Position numbers and translations under genes: made by a program. From NCBI GenBank assembly GCA_012799115.1, contig JAAZLY010000111.1, positions 1-21,658 of the forward strand: a DNA stretch of 21,658 nt, read 5' to 3'. The notes beneath the pieces were generated by a model. It did not search any database. It saw only the letters and a list, made by a program, of their open reading frames with translations, and was not told the DNA's origin. The stretch is from Bacillota bacterium. Lineage in GTDB: Bacteria > Bacillota > Limnochordia > Darwinibacteriales > Darwinibacteriaceae. Numbering within the stretch: position 1 is the stretch's first letter; every line of letters starts with the position of its first letter. Below are positions 1 through 6,763 of the stretch, in pieces.

Positions 1-439
1 CTAACGTCACGTTTTCCACAAACTCCACCCGTTCGCCCAGGTAATACCCTAGGAGGTCTTCGGGTTCTTGCCAACTACCTTTAGGTGCCACCACCCGTTC
101 GCCCGCACTTTCACCCGTATAGACAATGTAGTTGAGGCCCCGCCCATTAAGCTTGTCCACAATATCCTGGGCAAGAACCAGCTCAATACCCTGCTGAAAT
201 AAGATCTGGTCAGAATTAGGATCGCGGATCACAGCACCGTTATGAACCACCACTGCCCCTTGTAAACCAAGTTCATGAACCAAAGGCAGAGTGTTTTTCA
301 GCCTCCGGCCTGTGGCCAAAATGACCCTAATGCCGAGCTCCTTAGCGCGCAGCACAGCAGCCTTCGTCCCGGGCGTAAGCTCAGACTTGCTATTTAGGAG
401 CGTTCCGTCGATATCCAAAGCCAACACTTGATATTTCAT
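1..439 (-). CDS. Cof-type HAD-superfamily hydrolase (3' part outside window)
   Basis: About 146 N-terminal residues of a Cof/YidA-type sugar-phosphate or nucleotide phosphatase are visible; the family is usually near 270 residues, so roughly half is missing past the window edge. The start ATG lies 8 bases downstream of a strong AAGGAGGAG ribosome binding site. HAD motif I is DIDGTLL with the nucleophile Asp9 and the acid/base Asp11; motif II is the Thr of ATGRR (Thr43). The HNGA stretch near residue 66, typical of Cof proteins, follows. The cap domain begins in the last visible part. The gene follows the helicase at 457-2706 with a 17-base gap and its ribosome binding site lies in that gap, so the two are probably cotranscribed. 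The substrate cannot be told from sequence. Confidence 0.9.
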   Translation of the reverse strand, partial: MKYQVLALDIDGTLLNSKSELTPGTKAAVLRAKELGIRVILATGRRLKNTLPLVHELGLQGAVVVHNGAVIRDPNSDQILFQQGIELVLAQDIVDKLNGRGLNYIVYTGESAGERVVAPKGSWQEPEDLLGYYLGERVEFVENVTL

Positions 440-456
440 AGCTCCTCCTTGTAATC

Positions 457-2706
457 CTAGAGCCAGATGGATACCTCGTCCCGGTCCATCAAGTCTATAC
501 ATTCTCGCAATCTCGCGGTGAGATGCGGGTCATCCGTTGTGGCGTTTCGCACCTGCCTGAGCAGGTCAATTCCCCGACGAAAAGCATAAACCAAATCACC
601 TTCATCAATGGACGAAGCTTCCAGGAGATCTGTAAACTTTTCCCCATTACTCCAGCGATATGCCAAAGCCGCTACGTGATCATTAAACTGCACCGTGGAA
701 AAACCGATCATGCGCTGTTCCATCTTCGTCAAGGAATGCCAGAGGCGCAAGACAGGCGCCAGATTCAGCTTGTGTTTGATGCGGTACTCGTTCTTCCTAG
801 GCTCATAGCCAACCGCAACAAGGGCCGCATTCAGCTCTGCTGGACTATAAGAGTGGAAAAGACCTTCCATGAACATTTCGGTGATCAAAAGTTCATTACC
901 GTGAATTTGGCTTGCCAAGAGACCAGCTGTCGTTAGTTGATCTCCTTCCAGGTAGCCCAGGGCCTCCAAGAGGGCTCTCTTGTCAGAAAACTCCTCAATG
1001 TACTTTTTGTGAGGATCGAGGGATTCTTCCCGATAGAGCAGGCGCTCATAGAGAGAAAGCTTCCGTCTGAACTTATGATGCTCCTTACGCAAGAAGGTAC
1101 GTTCCCGCCCAGGATACTGCCGATAAAAGGCACTATCCATGCGCTGCAGGAGGGCCCGGATATCCCGTTTGAGACCCTTCTTAGTCCGTTTGTTGTACGT
1201 AGTAGCTAAGCGCCGTTCAAGTTCGGTTTTCTTGCGAATCAATCGCCTAAATCCGCCTGGACCTTTGAGATGTTTTTCGTAGGGCGCTAATTCCTCACCT
1301 AACATATCGAGCTGAACTAACACCCCCTGACGCTCCGCTGAAGCCTGGTAGGTGGCGAAGTTCTGTCCCAAAATGCGGTGAATATCTTGCTCACTATAGT
1401 TCTTCACCAAATTCAAAATAGAGTTGTAGGTCAAAGAAAACTGGCTCTTCAACGGCTCGATTTCTGTTTCTTTCATACTCGGAAACTGGCTGGGATCGAA
1501 ATAGTTAAGATCTACAATCGTAAAGACGGAGCCCTCTTCATCAATTCCCCTACGTCCAGCTCGGCCCGCCATCTGGAAGTACTCACGATTAGAGATCGGC
1601 CTGAAACTGACCCCATCCCACTTGGTACTAGAGTCAAAGCAGACCGTTCGGCAAGGGAAGTTGAGTCCTACTGCAAAGGTCTCTGTACAATAAAGCACCG
1701 AAATAAGGCGATGTGTAAAAAGTTCCTCCACAACATCCTTTAACACGGGGAGCATGCCCGCGTGATGGTAAGCAATGCCCTTGAGCAGTAGCCTCCGAAG
1801 ATGGGGCCAACGGCCACTTTCGATGTTGGGATAGCGCTTGAGCACATCGTCGATCAGTGCTTGAACCTGGGCTTTTTGTGCCTTATCCAAGAAATCCTGT
1901 TCTTCACCAAGGGCCAATGCGTTGCTCTCGCACTTACGACGGCTAAAAGTGAAGAAGAGACAGGGTAGATACTGATCCTTAATGGCGTTCACCAAATCCA
2001 GGTGGGTTGTGGCAGGTACATCGGGACGGCCATCATAACTCTCTCCCACCAGTCGCCGATACTTCTTTTGCACCGCATTCATCGTAGTAAAGCCCATCGA
2101 ACGCTCATAGAGAGCATGGTTGAGGGGTACAACACGTTCAAAATGGGTCACAACTTCAACATCATCCTGTGATTCCTGGACCTCTTCGATCCAATTGGCT
2201 AGTTCGTCGACATTGGGAATGGTCGCACTCAAACCTAAGAAACGCATGGTGGGAGGCATGAAGATCAAACTTTCCTCCCAAACACTACCCCGCTCTGGAT
2301 CATCGATGTAATGTACCTCATCAAAGATCACGTAGCGAACATCGCTGACGCGCTCTGGGTCTTCTTGGAGCATATTGCGGAAGATTTCTGTGGTCATGAT
2401 CAAAATCGGTGCATCAGGATTCACAACCACATCGCCCGTTAGAATCCCCATAGCTTCAGGACCTACTAATGCTTTGAACTCACGGTACTTCTGATTACTC
2501 AACGCTTTGATCGGGGCGGTATAGACTACCCTCCCGCCTTCGCGGTAAATTTTCTCAATAATATAGTCGGCGATCAAGGTTTTCCCCACGCCTGTTGGTG
2601 CAGCCACCAACACGGACTTGTTTTGATCGATAAAGTCTACCGCTTTGGCTTGAAAGGGATCTAAGGTGAAACCACGATACATTCTAGTAGTTGTTTCAGT
2701 AGTCAA
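457..2706 (-). CDS. Ski2/Mtr4-like DEVH-box RNA helicase with C-terminal DSHCT domain
   Basis: An ATP-dependent superfamily 2 helicase, probably acting on RNA as do its relatives Ski2 and Mtr4. With TTG as residue 1 (749 aa): Walker A APTGVGKT near 36-43, DEVH near 129-132, SAT near 160-162, the YHHAGMLP stretch near 313-320 and motif VI QMAGRAGRRG near 378-387. A basic helical region follows, and the last 180 residues match the DSHCT layout (ALGYLEGD, lone ELLITE, EGDLVYAFRRGIDLLRQ). The frame is open upstream to 2775, but AAGGAGG at 2713-2719 sits 6 bases before TTG at 2706, and helicase homology starts just after it (MYRGFTLDPFQAKAV), so the TTG is preferred. It probably shares a transcript with the HAD gene downstream. 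It is not Cas3: there is no HD nuclease domain and no cas neighbours. The natural substrate in bacteria is not established. Confidence 0.93.
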   Translation of the reverse strand: MTTETTTRMYRGFTLDPFQAKAVDFIDQNKSVLVAAPTGVGKTLIADYIIEKIYREGGRVVYTAPIKALSNQKYREFKALVGPEAMGILTGDVVVNPDAPILIMTTEIFRNMLQEDPERVSDVRYVIFDEVHYIDDPERGSVWEESLIFMPPTMRFLGLSATIPNVDELANWIEEVQESQDDVEVVTHFERVVPLNHALYERSMGFTTMNAVQKKYRRLVGESYDGRPDVPATTHLDLVNAIKDQYLPCLFFTFSRRKCESNALALGEEQDFLDKAQKAQVQALIDDVLKRYPNIESGRWPHLRRLLLKGIAYHHAGMLPVLKDVVEELFTHRLISVLYCTETFAVGLNFPCRTVCFDSSTKWDGVSFRPISNREYFQMAGRAGRRGIDEEGSVFTIVDLNYFDPSQFPSMKETEIEPLKSQFSLTYNSILNLVKNYSEQDIHRILGQNFATYQASAERQGVLVQLDMLGEELAPYEKHLKGPGGFRRLIRKKTELERRLATTYNKRTKKGLKRDIRALLQRMDSAFYRQYPGRERTFLRKEHHKFRRKLSLYERLLYREESLDPHKKYIEEFSDKRALLEALGYLEGDQLTTAGLLASQIHGNELLITEMFMEGLFHSYSPAELNAALVAVGYEPRKNEYRIKHKLNLAPVLRLWHSLTKMEQRMIGFSTVQFNDHVAALAYRWSNGEKFTDLLEASSIDEGDLVYAFRRGIDLLRQVRNATTDDPHLTARLRECIDLMDRDEVSIWL

Positions 2707-2813
2707 GGGTTGCCTCCTTCTCTTCTCTATCCAGCCAACCTCGTAAATAGAATATGAATTAGAGTTCGCCTGCAAAACCAGATAACCTCTTCCTTAGGTT
2801 TTCCCCATCCTGA

Positions 2814-2852
2814 GAGAAAAAAGACGGGACTACCCAAGAAGGTAATTCCCGT
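2814..2852 (-). terminator. Rho-independent terminator after the ribokinase gene
   Basis: On the minus strand, ACGGGA and TCCCGT arms with inner pairing ACC/GGT are followed by CTTTTTTCTC. It lies 14 bases after the ribokinase stop codon and separates that gene from the helicase, which therefore needs its own promoter between 2707 and 2813; I see only a weak one there. Confidence 0.8.
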
Positions 2853-2865
2853 ACAGGCACGTGGG

Positions 2866-3786
2866 TCATTTGGCTAGAAAGTCTAGAACCTCTTCTCTTT
2901 TGGGAATGGAAGGCTGAGCTCCATGTCGGGTAACGGCTAGGGCCGCGGCTCCATTTGCATAACGAGCTGCCTCGGCCAGACTAGAACCTGCACCAATTAG
3001 AGCTGCTAGCGCCCCTGTAAAGGTATCACCCGCTGCTACCGTATCAACGACCTTAACGTCGTGGGCTGGTAGGTGAAACTCGTCGGCTAGAGTAAGGCCA
3101 TACACTCCCTTGGAACCTAGGGTGATCAGAACGGCCAAGACACCACGATCTAGAAGGACTTGAGCGGCCTTCCGAGCGGACGCAATATCTGTGACCCGAA
3201 CTCCCGTCAGTAGCTCCGCTTCGCTCTCATTGGGAGTGATGACCGTTATATGTGGGTAAATATCTAAAGGCAGGGCCTGGGCCGGAGCCGGGTTCAAGAC
3301 CACCTTCGCCCCCTGAGCATTGGCTGCCCGAATGGCGGCCACAACCGCAGGCAGTGGAATCTCCAATTGAATGACGACACAAGCGCATTCTGCCATCACA
3401 GGTTCTAAAGCCTCGATATCTCTTAGACTCACCTGTCCATTCGCACCAGGGACAACCATAATGCGGTTATTGCCTTGAGCGTCAATTAGAATGGAGGCGA
3501 TGCCGGAGGGCTGCTCCTCATCTATGACGACATGCTCGGTGCTGATTCCTTCCTGGGACAGTCGACTGATCTGATCGCGCCCAAAGTCATCTTGACCAAC
3601 CCGGCCCGCCATAATCGTCTCTACTCCCTGCCTCGACACTGCCACTGCCTGGTTTGCTCCCTTACCGCCGAAGTACCGGTGGAACGACGTAGCTAAGATG
3701 GTCTCACCTTCGTGAGGTATCCTAGGTGTATGGACTACTAGATCGATATTTAAACTACCAATTACCAAGACTCTCCTTCGTGGCAT
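2866..3786 (-). CDS. rbsK: Ribokinase (PfkB-family carbohydrate kinase)
   Basis: Cytoplasmic sugar kinase of the PfkB family, most like ribokinase (D-ribose + ATP to ribose 5-phosphate). The 306-residue length is normal. Visible signatures are the substrate-binding start GSLNIDLV (10-17), the GGKGANQAVA lid motif (40-49), the ribokinase-type TPNESEAELLTG stretch (184-195), and signature 2 DTVAAGDTFTGAL (248-260), in which Asp254 should be the catalytic base and AAGD forms the anion hole. ATG is preceded by a G-rich GGGGGG site 6 bases upstream. It stands alone: a terminator follows and the neighbour upstream is divergent. No ribose transporter or rbsD is nearby, so a role in scavenging free ribose from nucleosides is an inference. 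Another pentose or a nucleoside as substrate is possible. Confidence 0.92.
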   Translation of the reverse strand: MPRRRVLVIGSLNIDLVVHTPRIPHEGETILATSFHRYFGGKGANQAVAVSRQGVETIMAGRVGQDDFGRDQISRLSQEGISTEHVVIDEEQPSGIASILIDAQGNNRIMVVPGANGQVSLRDIEALEPVMAECACVVIQLEIPLPAVVAAIRAANAQGAKVVLNPAPAQALPLDIYPHITVITPNESEAELLTGVRVTDIASARKAAQVLLDRGVLAVLITLGSKGVYGLTLADEFHLPAHDVKVVDTVAAGDTFTGALAALIGAGSSLAEAARYANGAAALAVTRHGAQPSIPKREEVLDFLAK

Positions 3787-3834
3787 CCTGAACCCCCCTT
3801 TTTCTAGTATTTTCGGGATCTAGCTGTAACTTCC

Positions 3835-3863
3835 TGCACTGGGTGGGACATCTATGGTACAAT
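3835..3863 (+). promoter_or_regulatory. Candidate extended -10 promoter for selO
   Basis: TGGTACAAT ending at 3863 is an extended -10 element (TGn plus TACAAT). The -35 position 17 bases upstream (TGCACT, 3835-3840) is poor, as is usual for extended -10 promoters. Transcription would start near 3870, leaving a leader of about 50 bases before the selO ATG. Confidence 0.5.
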
Positions 3864-3878
3864 ATGGGCAACAGAATA

Positions 3879-3893
3879 GTGCCAATCTGGCAC
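3879..3893. repeat. Perfect short inverted repeat GTGCCA-ATC-TGGCAC
   Basis: Six-base arms around a 3-base centre lie about 16 bases downstream of the candidate selO -10 element and 26 bases before the ATG. It could be a repressor site covering the transcription start or a small leader hairpin. There is no U-run, so it is not a terminator. Confidence 0.45.
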
Positions 3894-3919
3894 GGAATAC
3901 TATGCTCGGGAGGTTCGTT

Positions 3920-5365
3920 ATGCAGAATGATTTCGGCTTCAACTTTGACAACACATACGCTACGTTACCCGAGTCTTTTTTCTCCCTGCTAGGACCGAGC
4001 TCTCTAACATCACCTGAACTCGTCTTGTTCAATGACGAATTAGCTCATTTTCTCGGCCTCTCCACTGAGGCCATGAGGAGCGAAGACGGTATTGCTTTTC
4101 TGGCAGGAACTAAGGTCCCCCCAGGAGGCGTCTTACTCGCCCAGGCCTACGCCGGGCATCAGTTTAGCCATTTCACCATGTTAGGAGACGGAAGGGCGCT
4201 CCTCCTCGGCGAGCAGATCACCCCTTCTGGAGAACGTTACGACATACAGCTCAAGGGATCGGGCAGAACACCCTATTCCAGAGGTGGAGATGGTAAAGCC
4301 ACTCTAGGCCCCATGCTCCGCGAGTACATTATCAGTGAAGCTATGGCAGATATCTTTCCTACGACTCGAAGCCTGGCAGTGATCACAACGGGAGAAAAGG
4401 TGGCCCGGGAAACCCTATTGCCAGGGGCGGTCTTGACAAGAGTAGCCAAGAGTCATCTACGAGTCGGCACCTTCCAGTTTGCCGCTGGACGCGGACGTGA
4501 TCAAGAACTCAAGACGCTTGCCGACTATGCTATCAACCGCCATTATCCCGAAGCGTTCCAAGACGCCAACCCATATCTATCCTTTTACCGCGCAGTTGTC
4601 CACACCCAAGCTTCCTTAATCGCCCAGTGGATGTTAATCGGTTTTGTCCATGGCGTGATGAACACAGACAATATGGCAATTAGTGGAGAGACTATCGACT
4701 ACGGGCCCTGTGCCTTCCTGGATATTTATGATCCCTCCACTGTCTATAGTTCCATCGATCACTATGGGCGTTACGCTTACGGCAATCAACCGAAGATAGC
4801 CGCCTGGAATCTGGCCCGTTTTGCTGAGACTCTCCTTCCCCTGATCGATTCTGATCAGGAAAAGGCGCGGGATTTAGCTACGATCGAATTGGAGAGCTTC
4901 TCCGGGAAGTACGATCAGCATTTTCTTGCTGGAATGCGAAAGAAACTTGGACTCAAAGACTCCCATGAAGAAGATGCCGCCCTTATTCATGACCTTCTGG
5001 AATTGATGCGGGAGCACAAGGCGGATTATACCAATACCTTCTTGGATCTAACCTTCCAAAGGTTTGACGAACATGATCTCTATCGTCTGGAAGGATTTGC
5101 CTCATGGAGGGAGCGATGGGAGAAGCGGCGCGGTACTTGGGAAGAGGCACAAGCTCTGATGAAACGAAGCAATCCCGCTCTGATTCCCAGAAACCACCGA
5201 GTAGAAGAGGTGCTGAGAGCGGCGGTACAAGAACGTGATTATAAGCCCCTCAAGAAGCTCTTGAGCGCGCTTAAGGAACCCTTCGCCCATAGCCCTGAAC
5301 AGGCGGAGTTTGCTAGTCCTCCCGAATCAAATGACATTCCCTATCGCACATTTTGTGGAACTTGA
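3920..5365 (+). CDS. selO: SelO (YdiU/UPF0061) protein adenylyltransferase
   Basis: Pseudokinase-fold enzyme that transfers AMP from ATP to Ser/Thr/Tyr of target proteins; in characterised bacteria it works under oxidative stress. ATG at 3920 has GGGAGG 6 bases upstream; the frame is open to 3854 but those residues are unlike the family. The result is 481 aa, close to E. coli SelO. Visible: AQAYAGHQF (75-82), QLKGSGRTPYSRGGDG (110-125) with the inverted-ATP lysine region, FVHGVMNTDN (242-251) supplying the catalytic Asp250 and metal-binding Asn251, and IDYGP with metal-binding Asp260. The C-terminus is RTFCGT, with Cys479 third from the end, the position of selenocysteine in eukaryotic SelO. 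Own promoter, no operon partners; the next gene has its own promoter too. Confidence 0.95.
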   Translation: MQNDFGFNFDNTYATLPESFFSLLGPSSLTSPELVLFNDELAHFLGLSTEAMRSEDGIAFLAGTKVPPGGVLLAQAYAGHQFSHFTMLGDGRALLLGEQITPSGERYDIQLKGSGRTPYSRGGDGKATLGPMLREYIISEAMADIFPTTRSLAVITTGEKVARETLLPGAVLTRVAKSHLRVGTFQFAAGRGRDQELKTLADYAINRHYPEAFQDANPYLSFYRAVVHTQASLIAQWMLIGFVHGVMNTDNMAISGETIDYGPCAFLDIYDPSTVYSSIDHYGRYAYGNQPKIAAWNLARFAETLLPLIDSDQEKARDLATIELESFSGKYDQHFLAGMRKKLGLKDSHEEDAALIHDLLELMREHKADYTNTFLDLTFQRFDEHDLYRLEGFASWRERWEKRRGTWEEAQALMKRSNPALIPRNHRVEEVLRAAVQERDYKPLKKLLSALKEPFAHSPEQAEFASPPESNDIPYRTFCGT

Positions 5366-5384
5366 CGCTAGAGAGAATTCTGCA

Positions 5385-5413
5385 TAGACATTGGCAAACA
5401 TAAGGTGTATACT
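5385..5413 (+). promoter_or_regulatory. Sigma-A type promoter for the nifU-like gene
   Basis: TAGACA (5385-5390), 17-base spacer, TATACT (5408-5413): five of six matches to each consensus hexamer at ideal spacing. Start of transcription would be near 5420, about 27 bases before the TTG start. Confidence 0.75.
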
Positions 5414-5446
5414 AAGGATTGTGAAGAGATCTTAGGAGGTGTCGAG

Positions 5447-5671
5447 TTGAAAGATAAAGTGCAAGCTGTTTTAGACAAGATTCGTCCAGCCCTTCAGGCC
5501 GACGGCGGAGACGTAGAACTCGTTGGCGTGAGCGAAGACAACGTTGTTACCGTCAAACTGACCGGTGCCTGTGTTGGCTGCCCCATGTCGCAATTGACGC
5601 TCAAGGGTGGCATTGAAAGAATCCTCAAGCAACAGATTCCTGAGGTTGCATCTGTAGAAGCAGCCCAATAA
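5447..5671 (+). CDS. NifU-like C-terminal domain Fe-S scaffold protein
   Basis: A 74-residue stand-alone NifU C-terminal-type domain (Nfu family) thought to carry and hand on a [4Fe-4S] cluster. The visible signature is the DKIRPALQADGGDVELV N-terminal stretch (10-26) and GACVGCPMSQLTLKGGIE with the cluster-binding Cys42 and Cys45; the protein would bind the cluster as a dimer. The start is TTG at 5447, set by AGGAGG at 5434-5439 with a 7-base gap; an upstream GTG in frame at 5405 falls inside the -10 region of the promoter and cannot be the start. It has its own promoter and a strong terminator, so it is a single-gene unit. It is followed by a QueG-like gene that needs two [4Fe-4S] clusters, a sensible but unproven link. 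Confidence 0.92.
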   Translation: MKDKVQAVLDKIRPALQADGGDVELVGVSEDNVVTVKLTGACVGCPMSQLTLKGGIERILKQQIPEVASVEAAQ

Positions 5672-5679
5672 ATAACAAG

Positions 5680-5705
5680 GAGGAGCATCCGTGCTCCTCT
5701 TTTTG
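5680..5705 (+). terminator. Rho-independent terminator after the nifU-like gene
   Basis: Perfect 8-base stem GAGGAGCA / TGCTCCTC with TCCG loop, followed by a run of five T (5700-5704). It ends just before the ribosome binding site of queG, so queG depends on read-through or on a promoter I do not see. Confidence 0.88.
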
Positions 5706-5731
5706 CTATTCTGCCTGAAAGGAGGGTCACC

Positions 5732-6763
5732 TTGCATTCCAGAGAACATCACTTGCAGCAAGCTATATATCAGGCTGGTTTCGATGCCTTCGCCATCATG
5801 CCGTGTAAACCAGTGGAGATGATGCTTCCGGTTTTGCGGGAAGCTCAGGAAGAAGATCGCTATCCGAACTTTGTCGATGAGGATATCCAGAAGCGCATTG
5901 ATCCCCAGAACCTGCAAAGGAGTGCCCGGAGTGTGATTTCGCTGGCCATATCCTATCACACTGGCGAAGCGGGTCCAAGACCGGCTGGCCACGGAACCAT
6001 CTCCCGTTCGGCCTGGGGTATGGATTACCACCGCGTTATTGAGGAACGCATGGACAAGGTAATCCTCTTTCTGCAGGAGCACTTCGGTGCCAAGGAGTGT
6101 ACCAAGGCTGTTGACACCAGCTTTCTTATTGACCGCGCCCTGGCCATAGAGGCTGGACTAGGTTTCCCTGGAGCAAACTGTGCCGTCTATGTTAGTCCCT
6201 TCGGGTCATGGGTCTTTCTGGGCGAGATCCTTGTGGATGTGGATCTTCCCTTCACGAAGGCAGAGCCCAGAGCCAACTGGTCCTGCCCAACAGAATGCCA
6301 ACGCTGTGTCAGGGCCTGTCCTACAGGTGCGCTTTTTGCACCAGGCAAGATTCGGCCCGGGCGCTGTATCTCCTACCTAACGCAAATGTCTGGTCCCATT
6401 CCCCTGGAACTAAGGGACAAAATCGGTAGTCAGCTGTGGGGCTGCGATATTTGCCAGCAGGTCTGCCCCATTAACCTAGAAGCACGCCCCAGTGCTCACA
6501 AAGAGTTTCAGCCCATCGTGGGACCCCATGTCCCTTTGCTTCCACTCTTGCATATGAGCAAGAAAGAATTTGCCCACAAGTTTGGGGAGACAAGCATCGC
6601 TTGGCGTGGCAAGAACGTGCTGGCGCGCAATGCCTGTATCATTCTAGGCAACCAAAGGCACCGCGATGCTTTGCCGGAGCTAAAAGAAACAGCCCAGGAG
6701 CATCCGAGTGCATTTGTCCGAGATGCCGCAGCCTGGGCTGTGGAGAAAATCGAATCCAACTAG
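5732..6763 (+). CDS. queG: QueG-like epoxyqueuosine reductase, divergent (two [4Fe-4S] clusters, HEAT-like tail)
   Basis: Family role: cobalamin-dependent reduction of epoxyqueuosine to queuosine in tRNA. TTG start with GGAGGG 5 bases upstream; 343 aa. Visible: DUF1730-type N-terminal region, SPFGSWVFLGEILVD (155-169), a first cluster motif with Cys185, 189, 192 and 196 before PTGA, RCISYLT (211-217), and WGCDICQQVCP with Cys238, 241 and 245. These seven plus Cys212 give the eight ligands. The last 60 residues look like one or two HEAT repeats, as in Bacillus QueG. Oddities: the first cluster reads CxxxCxxCxxxCP where QueG normally has CxxCxxCxxxCP; the usual GWxGKN stretch reads GFPGAN; and CISYLTIE reads CISYLTQM. 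It may be a QueG paralogue rather than QueG. No other queuosine gene is in the window. Confidence 0.8.
   Translation: MHSREHHLQQAIYQAGFDAFAIMPCKPVEMMLPVLREAQEEDRYPNFVDEDIQKRIDPQNLQRSARSVISLAISYHTGEAGPRPAGHGTISRSAWGMDYHRVIEERMDKVILFLQEHFGAKECTKAVDTSFLIDRALAIEAGLGFPGANCAVYVSPFGSWVFLGEILVDVDLPFTKAEPRANWSCPTECQRCVRACPTGALFAPGKIRPGRCISYLTQMSGPIPLELRDKIGSQLWGCDICQQVCPINLEARPSAHKEFQPIVGPHVPLLPLLHMSKKEFAHKFGETSIAWRGKNVLARNACIILGNQRHRDALPELKETAQEHPSAFVRDAAAWAVEKIESN

Noticed and set aside
457..2706. Helicase as Cas3 or part of a defence island
   Set aside because: There is no HD domain, no cas genes, repeats or other defence genes nearby; the DSHCT tail fits Ski2-like helicases.
2707..2813. Helicase promoter
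   Set aside because: Only weak -10/-35 pairs (for example TTTGCA with TATTCT) are present, so none is listed as a feature.
5471..6082. A 203-codon minus-strand frame across the nifU-like and queG genes
   Set aside because: It lies antisense to two clearly recognised genes and a terminator, has no ribosome binding site and shows no protein-family features.
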